Source: Rhodocollybia butyracea
Taxonomy: Eukaryota > Basidiomycota > Agaricomycetes > Agaricales > Omphalotaceae
DNA: 64,000 nt
Direction: 5' to 3'
NCBI GenBank assembly: GCA_015501585.1
Contig: JADNRY010000211.1
Coordinates: 41,312 to 105,311 of the forward strand
A program made the translations under genes and the position numbers. Below the pieces are notes generated by a model. It searched no databases, was not told the DNA's origin, and saw only the letters and a list, made by a program, of their open reading frames with translations. Every line of letters starts with the position of its first letter. Within the stretch, counting starts at the first letter, position 1. Shown piece after piece: positions 1-11,622 of the stretch.

Positions 1-133
1 TGCAGTGCCCAAGCTGTCTGCTGTGAGAACAACTCTATCGTAAGATTTTCTTTGGTTGTAAGTAATACCATGAGGTCTAACTGTTCTCTAGAACTCGGTG
101 GTCTCCATCGGGTGTATCCCCGTCTCCCTCTAA
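1..133 (+). CDS. class I hydrophobin, 3' part only (cut by window edge)
   Basis: The last two coding exons of a hydrophobin, a small secreted amphipathic protein that coats fungal cell walls. Exon 1..39 reads CSAQAVCCENNSI, the fifth to seventh cysteines of the family pattern. An intron at 40..91 (GT..AG) is followed by exon 92..133, which ends SIGCIPVSL and holds the eighth cysteine. The intron position equals that of the last intron in every intact paralogue here. It reads NSVV where the paralogues read GGLV or GGLI. The 3' flank around 195-245 repeats a stretch after the next hydrophobin (about 3745-3785), marking a duplicated unit. Confidence 0.85.
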
Positions 134-2896
134 ACAAGATAATGACTTGTGGGAAGATTCACGGGTACTTATTTCCTTTGGTTATTCTGAATATGTATGT
201 AGTGTACCGAGGTTCCGATAGGTCCTTCATCGTCACGCGGTCTTACATCTTTCCCAGTCCTCTCTGAGTCTATGTGTCAATTTCATTTCTGTATTTGATA
301 GGTCCTTCATCCTTACGCTGAGGTTGCCTGATTTTTCTCTATCTTTGTGTACTTGGGATTTCAAATGTGATTCAAATTGTGTTCTTGTATGTGTGCTATG
401 ATTGAAGGCAGATTCATCCATAACCACTGGTGGTTTGCTCCCTGGTTTGCCACCTCATTACTCGGAAATATTAAGGTCTCATTGCAGACACCGCGCAACA
501 TAGGCAATCATGATACACTGCCACAATGGTAGATTGACGGTAGGTTGGAGTGAGTAAGGCAAGAGATGTCGATTTCGACGAGCACTTGTAGGTCATTCGA
601 TAGCTTACGACTTGATTACTTTGGCAATAGATTATTTGTAATTATATAAATGGTATGAAGGCAGGAGACGTTGATTTCAACAAGAAGCACTAGTAGGTTG
701 TTCGACAGCTCGTCACTTTATTATCTAGGGAATGCTCCTGGTTAGTTGTATGAGCTGAGGGATGCTACGTCTACCGTCTTGTCGGGTCTTAAAAGAAGTC
801 AAGATGCGGTGGCAGGCCTTGCAGTGATCGTTGCATTGGGCGGCGTTAATAATTACATTTGTAGTATGGAGGAGATAGTGGTGATTTCTATCTGTTCATC
901 CATCCTTGAGAGTGTCAAATGGTGTTGACTGAATATTATCAGCCGCCTCCGCATCGAATTTACAGGATAACTTACCAGTCGTTGTACTCTCTGTAAAAGA
1001 AAAACATCAAGATCCTCAAGTGTCATTGGGTCGTAATCCACCCTGTCAAGATAAAAAGTAGCTGAGCTTCATGATATCTGAGACTGACGTTGGTCAAAGC
1101 TGTCTATATCGCACTCTTTATGGAAATTAGCTGATGGACGGAAAGCTTTTTTGAGAACAAATGTAAATAAGTTTTTTTTATATGCGTGTATTAAAATCAG
1201 TAGAGTAATCACAGACATATAAATATTGGTAACTCACCCTCAGAGTTGCACGAGCATACAATCGACTGAGGACAATGAAAGTAGGATCTAAATCTAAATC
1301 TTGAAAAACAGTAGTACTGCCACCCCGGCTTTTTCTTGAAGGAACAGCGCCAGTTAACCCATCTACCTACTTACCTTATGGACACTGGACAGGTAGTCTC
1401 CTATAAGCAGACTCGTTATACACTGACGATCCATACGGATGAGTGTATATAGACAGGGGTATACAAAAGAACTCAGCCTAGAGCCAAAACAGGACAAATA
1501 CTTATACAGTCGTGCGCCGCGTCCACGTACACTGCAGACGCTAACTGAGTCGAGGGGTGGAATTTCTTTGCCTATGGCATGAGCCTCAACAACTTGAACT
1601 GGAGGGTATGGGGAGAATGGCAGTCAAATCAGCTGAGGTCTGCCCTCGTCCTCGTTTTCCATTATGCTGGTTGTAGTTTGTATGATTACAGTATACTGAT
1701 AATGTCAGATGGGAACTTACGGCAGAGATTGCGGAGGATGATGCCCTTGGACTTGAGGTTGTGTAGGCAGTGAACGGAGTGGGAAGTTAAAGGTGGAGGG
1801 GACGGACAAGTATGATTGCCAGATGGCCCGCCTTTGCCCAAATCACGGTCTTTCGTCGCTACCCCTAGTGGAGTAAATGGTCTGTTGACACCAATGTATC
1901 TGGTGACTTAAATTCCAGAGAGTAATATAGTCAAAAACGCAAGGTGGACCACTGGAACCGTCTGAACCATATTTCAGCCTCGCTTCAGCATCATTCGCGG
2001 CTTTGCCCCTCCTGACTAGGATCCCTTGTGGATTGAGATTCGCTTAGGAACCGATCTTTGCCCCCTTTCATCGAGAAGGAGACAGGCGAGCTGTGCCCAG
2101 TGTATTGTGGGTGGTGCCGATCCAGTGGCCGTGACAGTAGGTGACACCGGCGATATTGCGGCATGCTAATACTATCTCTCACGGTCCACTTAAAGACTAC
2201 CTATCGCTACTTATTTCACTACTGTTGCTCATTGAAGCAGCTTCAAGAGCATGTTGCTCATAACTATCGAAGGAAATAGGTGATATCTCTCGGCACAGTC
2301 CCGGCATACTCTAAATAATGATCGGGTGCTTTTTGCCAACCAGAGCTGTCAGATTCAGGCACCCCCCTGATTACTTTTGGATTACTTGTACTTATCTCGC
2401 GTTTTAACTTTTCTTTGGTACAGCACGAACTGGCTACTGATTGTCGGCGCAGTGTCGCCGGATAGTGGCTTGACACTTCCAGCTTCAATAACTCATTTGG
2501 ATTTAGAATAACGACGCCACTGCAGCACCATATGAAGGATACTATCCAAGTTCGTCCTGCCAAGTCTAATCCAGGACCTCAAGTGCACTTTCGCTTATTT
2601 TCTTCTTTGGATGACATTTTCCAAAATACACCGTATCTCAAGGTGGTTCAATGCGAACTATATCTAGTCCTGGCGTACGTATCTCAATGGATTTTTTGGG
2701 ATTTCTGCACGGCCTTTACACGTTCGCCGGGAGGTTCACTTCTACAATTCTTCCTGCCAAAGTCCAAACTTGGTTACTGTCTGGTGGCTTTGTCGGAGGC
2801 GTCCTGCAGCATGGAAGGCGGGACTCATGTACTTATTACATTGAAGTTTTTTTTTTTTGCATTCAACACCAGTTCGATTTGTTCGAAATGTACCTC
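134..2896. other. intergenic, hydrophobin unit flank
   Basis: No gene recognised. A block near 1090-1130 (GGTCAAAGCTGTCTATATCG) recurs downstream of other hydrophobins (about 22010, 24470, 26685). The stretch 2500-2900 resembles promoter-distal sequence of the tandem hydrophobin units. Short open frames here look random. Confidence 0.5.
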
Positions 2897-3084
2897 GATG
2901 TGAGTGCCACTGATATGAATCGTTCGGCCGAAAAATACAACACAGGTAAGGACATCGTGTTGTCATTGTGATTTAGTATGAATTTTCTGACCCTCAATCT
3001 CTCACATTCCAAGTATAAAAGCTGGCCACAAACCTCTTTCTTAAGTATCGAACAACCCTTCGACGACTACAACACTTTAGCACA
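2897..3084 (+). promoter_or_regulatory. hydrophobin promoter and conserved 5' leader
   Basis: TATAAAA at 3014-3020 lies 71 bases before the ATG. The leader TATCGAACAACCCTTCGA at 3047-3064 and CACAATG at the start are shared with the paralogues. A variant of the upstream element GATGTCAGTGCC is at about 2897-2910. Confidence 0.7.
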
Positions 3085-3676
3085 ATGTTCTCCCGTATCT
3101 CCACTGTTGCTTTTTACGTCTTGTTTGCTTTCGCTGTTCTTGCAGCTGCCTCTCCAGGATATCAAGTTGTTAAGCGAAACAACCCCCCTCCCGTCACCAC
3201 CACGGTGACGGTTACTGCTGTGAGCCAGCTCATTCCCGTACCCTTTACTTTGCATACTCACGAATAAACGCTGTAGCCCGCCTCGACGGCTACGATCCCG
3301 GCTAGTAGTTGCTCCACTGGCCCGATTCAATGCTGCTCGACCACACAGCAGGTATGCCAATTTGAAGAAAATATCCATGGTTTGTTGGCATTACTGACAA
3401 AATTTCATGTAGTCTAATAACTTGAGCCTTTTGGGCTCACTCCTCCTCGTTGCGCTTGGAGTCGTCCTCGATGTTGTGGATGGCGTCGTCACCGTTGGAT
3501 TTAGCTGCAGCGGCATCGATATCTTGAACGGAGGTACCTGCACTGCTCAAGCTGTCTGCTGCGAGGATAACGCTATTGTAAGATTTCCTTTATGAACACT
3601 GTTATAAGTACCGTTAACGCTAACTATTGTCCAGGGAGGCCTCGTCTCCATCGGGTGCATCCCCGTCACCCTTTAA
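3085..3676 (+). CDS. class I hydrophobin
   Basis: Secreted surface-active wall protein, 138 residues from four exons: 3085..3219, 3277..3351, 3413..3577, 3635..3676, all phase 0. Residues 1-21 form a signal peptide (MFSRISTVAF start, hydrophobic core, AAAS cleavage region). A short Thr/Pro/Val-rich spacer follows. All eight cysteines are in class I order: SSC, QCC, FSC, GTC, VCC, IGC. The start is fixed by the CACAATG context conserved in all copies and by the signal peptide. It lies in a tandem family. Compared with paralogues the loop before Cys4 is longer (exon 3 is 165 rather than 153 bases). No defect seen. Confidence 0.95.
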
Positions 3677-6427
3677 GTAGGTAACATCGTTCGGAAAGAT
3701 TCACGGACACTTGTTTCCTTTGGCTGTCCTGAATCTGCATGTAGTGTACCGAGGTTTCGATAGGTCCTTCGTCGTCACGTCGGGTTCACATGGTTTCCAA
3801 TTTTTCTCTATGTTCTCTGTGTTTCAATGGGTTTTTGTGTAACTTGGGTTTTGAATGTTATTGAAGTTTGTGTGTGATCTTAGTTTTGTGTGTGATCTTC
3901 TAAGTGTTATCCTCACGAAGGAAAAATTCGACAAGGACACACTAGTTCGCTACTGAGTATCTGATTATTTACAAGTTAGCATTATTCTGGTATGAGCTGC
4001 GGGGCTGGCCGGAATCCCACTGACTTGAACTTTGCCGTATCTCGAGCAGAAAGTCAACCCTGGCAGGCTGCTTGCGTGATCGATGGGATATCCTGATATA
4101 CGAGTTAAAATTTGTAGATGGAGGAATTCGAGACACTCGCCAGCTACATATAACAATCCCGAGTTGACTTGTCCTGTCTGCATGAAAATTACGTTGACCG
4201 CATACCTACGACATTTACGTCAAAACTGCGGGCCATTTTGTTAGCGGCCAGTCTACTTACCGTAGAAAACGAAAAAGGGTCACTATGTCCCAGTTCGACC
4301 TTCCCTTGGAAAGGTCGTTTGAGGCAACAAGCGGATTTATCTGAGACGCTGATCAACCATAATCGTATTCGTTATAGAAGTTCAAGTTAGCTGATGAGTA
4401 TGGGTGTTTCGTGCTCTCGCGGTTATGGCATGGCAGGGATTAACATTCTGGGGACGAACAAAGGAGGCAGAAGTTTCCGTTTCAAATTCATCGCAGCTCC
4501 CTTCGAAAAGTTTGTGAAAAGCATGTTGACTCGAGTGCTTATATCAAATGCTTTGTGAGCTGTCCATGTTGGCTATCCGATTCGAAGTTCGGTCCCGTTA
4601 GTACCTTATGTGCGATAGTGTACCTATCGTTTCTACATACAGTTCCTGAAGCGGTAAATCAGCTCAAAGACCGAAGATTTAAGAAATTACGTCTCATTCA
4701 GTCGCTTTGCCATGTGCGTCTGCAAAGACTAGACGTCCGGACATACTTAAAACAGGTTTCTAGCCAGATCACTTCTACTCCTCTAAGGGTGCTGAATAAA
4801 TCTTCGTGCATGTGCTTTCCCTTGCGCGCTTCCTCAAGCTAGGCGTAGAACTCTTGAAAAAGACGTCAACGAACATTTCCGAATTGATGCTAGCGTGAAG
4901 CATTATCCTAGCGTCATCCGTAGAAGTGAAGAAATTCCGAGAAAGGCATTGCTGAACGAAGCACCCATGATTCAAGCTTGAGAAGAGCTCTTTAAAGCGT
5001 TGAGGAGATTCGCCGGATAGAACCCATTTCTTAAAAAATTCTCGTCAGTTCTTATATAACTCAAGATGAGGTCGCTTTTTTTTTCACGTACCAAATCTCA
5101 TATAACTTCGATGCAGATGAGCGAGGAACAATAACGATAGTGAAATTTATCGCTCGCTGAACGTAACGCCACTGTTGCAGTGGCTGACGACAGGGAATCA
5201 TGAAGTATCGAATTCCTAAGAATGACCATATGCCAAAGCGAATCCACTGAGGGAGATCGAAATAGGGGCAGGAAGTCAATCTGAAAGGGTAGCCGCACAC
5301 CCTAGATGCCGAAAGAAATCAATCTAAAGCCTGCTGGAAACCAGACATCGAAAGGAAATTTATAGCAAGATTTTCGAGTGATCTTCTGGGATATCGTTGA
5401 GTGAGCTGCACACGCGAAACGGGATGAGGAAAGTCATACTGAGGCGAGGCGATGCTATGTTAAATCCACCGAATCGACTTTAGTGTAGTGAACGCGACGG
5501 AAAGTGCCTTAGGAGTTGAGAGTAGCCTCAGTCCGATGCAAGAGCATGCAGCGACAGTACCGAGTGGTAGCACAATGAAAAGTAAAGAAGAAAGAGATGT
5601 CAATGACGGCAAACCGTTAGCATGTGATGTCAGTGTTTACGGCCCGAGAGGCCGGTCAGACAAATCTTCCAATACTACCATCTGAGACTCGAAGGTAACG
5701 ATCCTTTGCTCTATGTTCTTTTTGTCGACTCGAAAGACAGCACAGCACCAGGAAACAAGGCGAGCACAATCTCAGAAGCTAGTGGGAAAAAGGGTAGGAA
5801 GCCGGGAAAGTGGGTTGGAAGGCAGCCAAGCGAAATTCACGGCTAATTGGGATATCGTTGATTAAATTTCTGACAGAATTGGGACTGACACTGACCGACA
5901 GCGATGCATATGATGTCCCACCGGCATCCTTGCAATCCGTCTTTCGTAGGCTTCCAGCGTTTACAACTCCATTGCCCAACAACACATATGATTGTCTACT
6001 CGATTGCTCGGAATAGTGTCGCCGCACAGGCACCCGACTTGGCACTTCCAGCGTCGTTTAATGACTCTCTATATTGAGCTTTGATTCGCAATTACGACGC
6101 CACTGCAGTCTGTCTTTCCATGGATTTGATAGATGAAGGTGTGTACCTACCGCCGGAAGATCAACTCATGAAGATCAACTCGTCATCAGTTCGGCAAATG
6201 GATTCTGACTGACCTAGCAATCAAGTCAAGGCTGCAAGTATAACTTGAAAATTCTCTAGTGTTTTTCACAAAATCCTCCAGGCTGTGTAGGGTGTTCGGC
6301 GGACGCGTCGTGTAAAGCGGAACTCGTATGACAACCAAGCCCAACACTACTTTGACTTGTTAGATAAACATCTACTGGCTTTGAAACACGGCATTAGGAT
6401 ATTCTTGGAGGAATACCATCTCACAGA
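3677..6427. other. intergenic, no gene recognised
   Basis: About 2.75 kb. The first 200 bases repeat the 3' flank of the left-edge hydrophobin. The rest (about 4.2-5.8 kb) holds only short open frames on both strands with no recognisable domain. A patch near 6060-6120 (ACGACGCCACTGCAGT) recurs at about 2510 and 7630, so parts are diverged pieces of the duplicated hydrophobin unit. Confidence 0.45.
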
Positions 6428-6601
6428 ATGTCAGTGCCACTGGTGCCAATGTGAACCAGTCGGTATCTACGGCAGCGTACGTAGGCTTGCTGACTCGATT
6501 CCCAAATTCTGAGTATAAAAGTCAACCACAATCCTCTCTCTCAAGTATCGAACGACCCTTCGATAAGATATCTAGAACATACACACTTCTGCTCAAGCAC
6601 A
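6428..6601 (+). promoter_or_regulatory. hydrophobin promoter and conserved 5' leader
   Basis: AATGTCAGTGCC at about 6428-6439, TATAAAA at 6514-6520 (88 bases before the ATG), and the leader TATCGAACGACCCTTCGA at 6545-6562. Confidence 0.7.
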
Positions 6602-7180
6602 ATGTTCTCTCGCATCTCCACGATCGCTTTCTGCGCGTTGTTTGCTTTCGCTATGCTTGCTTCAGCCACTCCGGCTGATGTCAAGCGATGGGCTACCACA
6701 ACCACTCCTCCGGTCACCACCACGGTGACGGTCACTGCGGTAAGCCAGATTATCTCCCTGCCCTACCCTTCGATCCACATACTCATGAACAAAATTTTCA
6801 GCCCGCCACAACCGTTACGATCCCCGCCAGCCAATGCTCCACCGGCCCCGTTCAATGCTGCGATTCCACCGAGACGGTAATACGAATATCCATGCATGTT
6901 TTCGCAGTCGCTGACAAAACTTCTAAATAGGCCGGATCTGGGTTGGGTTCGCTCCTCCTCGGTCTGCTTGGAATAGTCGTCCAGGACCTCGATCTCTTGC
7001 TTGGTGTCAGCTGCAGCCCCATCGACGTTCTTGGGGGAGGTACCTGCACTTCCCAAGCTGTTTGTTGCGAAGATAATGCTGTGGTAAGATATCTTCGTCG
7101 GTTATAAATATGTACTGTGAAGGCTAACTGTTCCCCAGGGCGGCCTTATCTCCATTGGGTGTATAGTCGTTACCCTCTGA
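6602..7180 (+). CDS. class I hydrophobin
   Basis: Intact four-exon hydrophobin of 135 residues: exons 6602..6739, 6802..6876, 6931..7083, 7139..7180, all phase 0 at the family's positions. It has a signal peptide ([20 protein letters not shown]), a Thr/Pro spacer, and eight cysteines in the order SQC, QCC, VSC, GTC, VCC, IGC. The tail reads IGCIVVTL where paralogues have IPV. It presumably self-assembles at the hyphal surface like other class I members. It is the last intact hydrophobin before the 8-20 kb array. Confidence 0.95.
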
Positions 7181-8130
7181 GTGGAATATAGAGTTGTTAC
7201 CTTGGATCCATGGTCGATGTGGGCCGGCGAGGCATCGATAGGTTTTATCTAGTTCATTGTCCTCGGCTCAAACTGCCCCCTTCCTGATGTTTCAATTTTC
7301 TTTATACAAACCCATAAATATTGTGAATCTGTGATTTATGAAGTGAAGGCAATACAACATGGTACACGCAAGCTTGTCGGGCCCGTTCAGAAGTAGGAGG
7401 CCCCCGAAAAATGGTGATTATGTCGGCTCACCCGTCCCCACCTCGGTTCCTCTGCAAGGCCTTTGCCTCCACTATGGCCCATGCCACGCCCCTCCCGCCT
7501 TGCCTGACTCCCGTTTTCCGTCTTCCGTCTCCCACAAGAGCACTGTGAGCTCTGCCGCCTGCACCACATCCCTCCCACACCTGCCTCCCGCCGGATAAGT
7601 ACATCTTCTCGATGACTCCTGAAGGAATAACGACACCACTGCAGGCACGAGCGGATGAGCAAGTGTCCTTCCATCATGCCATGCATAGATAAATGAAAGA
7701 TATTATCCATGTTTGTAAGCACCGCCAGAGTATTAATTCCTGCAAAGGGGTACAGAAGTCTGATCTCTGTTCGCTCAAGCTGAAGGCTGGGTAGATAGTT
7801 TGTCTCTTTCGCTCGGATACGAAACCTGCGATTTCAGTTCGCATTGGTTCTTTCTAGTTATTTCGCGTCGTCTGGTGTCCTCCTCGGATGTTCTGCTATA
7901 GGACCTCAATGCGTAATGGTGCGGCCCCTTGGACCTTTTGACTTTCGAAATTCGCGCTCTGTTTGTAACAGGCGAGATTTTGAAAATCGGACGCACTCCC
8001 TGACAAAGCGCCCGTTGGTACGGAATTGGGGACAGCCACGTTCGACGCGCTCAGTCACAAAAGATACCATGAGTTTCGCCGCTGATAATGCTCAAGGTTG
8101 GAAAGATGGCGACAACAGTTCATTCGCAGT
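7181..8130. other. hydrophobin-unit remnant without a hydrophobin gene
   Basis: From about 7620 to 7990 the sequence resembles the far-upstream region of the hydrophobins at 21188 and 25811. Shared phrases include CACTGCAG..ATGAAAGATATTATCCATGTTTGTAAG, CTCCTCGGAT.TTCTGCTAT and CTTGGACC.TTTGACTTTCG. No hydrophobin exon follows. It looks like the leftover 5' part of a unit whose gene was lost. Confidence 0.5.
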
Positions 8131-9420
8131 CTGATGAAATGCTTCCTGCGACGAGGAAGCAGACTAGAGATGTATTAGTTAAATCAAGTCTCAAATATCT
8201 CAACGCGTGAAGACTAAAAATTGTTTAAAGGTAGGTATTCACATACACCTTGGGCGTCGAATTAATTATTTTTTATCCTTTGGAGCTTGATAGGTAAGGT
8301 ACGTTTACCACGTACATGCCAAGGAATGGACGGTGTTAAAATCCTTGAGGGAAAAGACTCGAATGAAGGACCCAAGCGATCGCCTGCAGTACCGAAAGTA
8401 ACGCGAAAGAGTGCATTGAGTAGTGATACATTGATCTACGAACAAGACACTTCAGTTAATCGAGTCCACAAACAAAACAACAAAAGACGCGTACTATTTC
8501 ACCGGGGACCACAAATCTCAACGTTAACCTTCAAAGCTTCGCCGGCGCCTCACGCGTCTGCAAGGCCGCGGTTGATGAGATGATGGGACAATAAAAGAAT
8601 GAAGGAGTGCTCCTTTGAAGATAGATTCCCAAGTGTATGACCGAGCATTGTTGAGAAAAAAAGTAGTTCAAACTTGAAGAGACGACCATGAGCGTAGACC
8701 GAAGACAAAGTCTAAAAGCTAGTAGAGATTACACTCGTGGTTAGTACTTGCGACGAAAAAAGACAACGAACGACTCGCCTGTGCAAAACTAGGTACAAAA
8801 GCGTTCCTCATATTCCCATAGTGCATACGAGGCTCGTACATTCGACGTCGTCCATCGAGAGGGCAGCTTCAGTCAAAAAAGTCGCCGTCGCTAGCTGTGA
8901 AAGCGCTCGAGAAGACAATAGGAGCACTCCATTCGAAGCCCGAAGTGCGAAGAGGAGCTAGGACTACAGAGGCGTTAGTTCGATGAAATCTCTACGTCTG
9001 AAAAGCTAAGAATTGTTCAGAATAGAAATAAAAGTAGTCTCATGCGCCTTGGGCGTCGAAGTGAGCTGAGTTATTTTTTCATCATGGTAGATTTGGTCGG
9101 AAAGGTGCGTACATACAAAGAAATAAAATGGTGCTGAAAATTTTGGAAAGAACACTTACTGGAACATGCCGCGAGGGTAGCCTATAACACGGAAGGTAGT
9201 GGGAAAAGACTGGGGTTTCTGCATTAAGCGGTGCTACAGTAGTCTACGAGAAAGACAGTTGAGCTAACTGAATTCAAAAACAAAAAAAAAACGCGTACTT
9301 TTCGCTATGGGCAAAGACTGGCTGTGGGTAGAGCTCTAGAGGCTTTGCGGCAAGTTTTCGCCAAATCAAAGAGCTACAGGATGGGCAGTGTCATTGATAT
9401 CTCCACTAGCCGGAGCCCAG
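8131..9420. repeat. diverged tandem duplication, unit about 800 bp
   Basis: Two diverged copies in direct orientation. AAAATTGTTTAAAG..CTTGGGCGTCGAA near 8216-8264 matches AGAATTGTTCAGAA..CTTGGGCGTCGAA near 9010-9060. Shared features continue through GACGCGTACTATTTC (8486) and AACGCGTACTTTTCG (9290). No open frame is conserved between copies, so I assign no gene. Confidence 0.5.
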
Positions 9421-9909
9421 TTGGTAAACCGGTGAGGAACAAAGAAGAGAAAAGAAAATTTATAGTGACGCGTCGGCGCTAGTCAATATGTCAGGCTATG
9501 ATCATGTGATCAGATACTCGTTGACACCACACTCTTCATCGATTCGCTGCTGGGGGGCCGCTCGACGCTAGTACTGGCGACTCTCTAGTTACTAATTACT
9601 AGTACTTGCTATCGTCGTCGGTTACCGGGCTACCCGCATCACTCAGAAACGGATACAGACGGCTATAGATTCTTTTTCTTCTTCAAGCTTGCGGTTCCCT
9701 CCAAGACATTCTCTACACTGCCCGTCGACATCACTAGCACTTCTTACTGTCAAGTATCAAGGACCTCCGACTCCGAAAATGGGCCCAGCAATTCAAGCGC
9801 TCAAGGATAGCTCGCAGAAACGAGGAGTCGTTGTGGCTTCGGCAATGCTCCGGCCAACCTCACACGGAACTCGGTTCCATAAGCGCCGTGTTCTCTTCAT
9901 CGAACTATC

Positions 9910-10935
9910 ATGTCTGCCAACATTCCGGATAATGATACACTTTCCAAGGCATCGGACCTCGAAGTACTTGACTTTGAAGGGAAGAAAGTCAGCTTTGGTT
10001 CATTATTCACAGAACGAAAGATGATCCTTGTGTTTATTCGTCAGTGTTTAAGACCGATTCGTCATTACTTCAAGTTAACTAACCTTCTCTCTCTAGGACA
10101 TTTCTTTTGTGGGGTACGCGTTATGAGCCTCATAGTGACGCTAAACGTTTGAACTAGACGCCTATTCGCTGGCAGAACTGTCAAGTAAGTAAACTTGTAA
10201 CTTGTTTCGTTGTAAAGGTCAACACGCTGATTATTACCTATAAAGCAATATGTATCCAAGCTCAACTCGGAATACGAGAAGCTATCTAACGCATTGGAGG
10301 AATCGAATACAGGGATGGCTCTGATAGGATGCGGAGACTGGGACCTCATCGAAAAGTACTCTGGTACGTCGCCCTTTCATTATTTCTCGAACACCAGATT
10401 CATGCGTATCTCAATATATATAGAAATGACCGGATTTCCCTCCAGTAGAATCTACGCCAACCCATCTCTCGGTGTCTTCCATGCGCTCGGGATGAACCTC
10501 CAGACACTTGCCCGTACCCCCGCCGGGCAGAAGAAAGCTAGTTATCTTACCGAGGGAATCGTGAAAGTCACTCTGTCGAGTGCTTGGGTATGTCCTCCAT
10601 CCCTGTCTTTTCCGCTTGTCAGTAGAATTTAGCCAACTTGAACGTTAAACAGGAAACGCTCAAGAACATACGCCTCTTCGGTAAACAAGGTAACATCGCC
10701 CAGCTGGGTGGCGAATTTATCATGGGACCAGGTGACTATTTCCCTATATCTTTTTTCCTAGATTCTGACGGCCTTTTGGAATAAAGGGAACCAGTGTACG
10801 TTTGCTCATCGAATGCAACATACTGAAGACCGTGAGTCTGATTCGTTTCGTTCTATGCTCTTTCTAATGTTGCTTTGCTTAGATGCCGAAATCGCCCAGT
10901 TGCTCGAAGGAGCGAATCTTGTCAAAGGTAGTTGA
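9910..10935 (+). CDS. AhpC/TSA-like (PRXL2-type) thioredoxin-fold protein
   Basis: Predicted 204-residue protein of the AhpC/TSA antioxidant-enzyme group with a thioredoxin fold, probably a cytosolic redox protein; the substrate is unknown. Eight exons give one clean frame: 9910..10039, 10097..10113, 10176..10184, 10256..10373, 10424..10587, 10653..10731, 10787..10831, 10883..10935. The redox motif FFCGNCQ (CxxC, about residues 47-53) is encoded across the 17-base and 9-base micro-exons. Family landmarks that follow are IGCGDWDLIEKY, YANPS.GVFHALGM, RTPAGQKKASYL and GNQCTFAHRMQHTEDH. It heads the cassette repeated downstream as relics at about 12.97 and 18.5 kb. The family call rests on motif memory; the exon model rests on exact phase agreement. 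Confidence 0.85.
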
Positions 10936-11439
10936 TTCAATCCGCGGTATGAATCCCGGGGGTCGAAGGACATCCGAGTGTCGTAACTGGGACGATGGAT
11001 AAGGGCTGGAAGAAGTGGTGTTGCAGGTATGTTGAGGAAGGAGGGAGAGATGCTTTTAGTCTGGCACCCTCGACATTACTCAGGCATTGTATAGATATCA
11101 AGTTGTTTATAATAAATCCCGGAGGACAAGAACATTTACGCGTTCCGTTTCACGCATCGATATGACGACCAGCTGGCCGTTCAGAACACCCGTCTTGTCC
11201 AGCATGTGCACTGATTCCGGCTAAAACCTACCTTATATGAAACAGCGCTTGATGGTTAAACATTTAGAACCCTTTTTTAGGTTCACTCATCCTGGTGCTG
11301 ATAGGACAGAGTACTACAGGCATAAGGGCATAAGGTGAATAGTAAAGGCTCGCGTAGGAAGTCGCTGAATGAGACTTGGCTGTAGGTATAATGCAGAGCG
11401 GCGAAGTGAGGGGAGCATGAGGACATCAAATATGATATA
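10936..11439. other. 3' flank of redox gene
   Basis: No gene. The stretch 11010-11190 (including TTACGCGTTCCGTTTC.CGCATCG) recurs after both redox-gene relics (about 13275-13410 and 19190-19350), so it belongs to the duplicated unit. Confidence 0.5.
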
Positions 11440-11622
11440 ACTTCGGAAAAACCGTACTGCTCCTCTCATCGGGATCTGCACCCGACATCGTTTCAACTGT
11501 GCCGGAACGACATATAAATGAAGGAAGTAAACGCAAAAACTTCCTCAGCTGCTGGTTCAGTTCAACGTCCGCACATCACAACTCGCCCAAAAGTCCTTTG
11601 TCTTTGAAAGTCTCCTACCATC
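11440..11622 (+). promoter_or_regulatory. promoter of secreted-protein gene A
   Basis: CTTCGGAAAAACCGT at 11440-11454 and CATATAAATGAA at about 11511-11522 are conserved in sequence and spacing upstream of copy B (about 13729 and 13785). The TATA-like box lies about 110 bases before the ATG. Confidence 0.6.

Noticed and set aside
4150..5700. Several 60-95 codon frames on both strands
   Set aside because: No signal peptide, domain, splice pattern or paralogue support; lengths are expected by chance.
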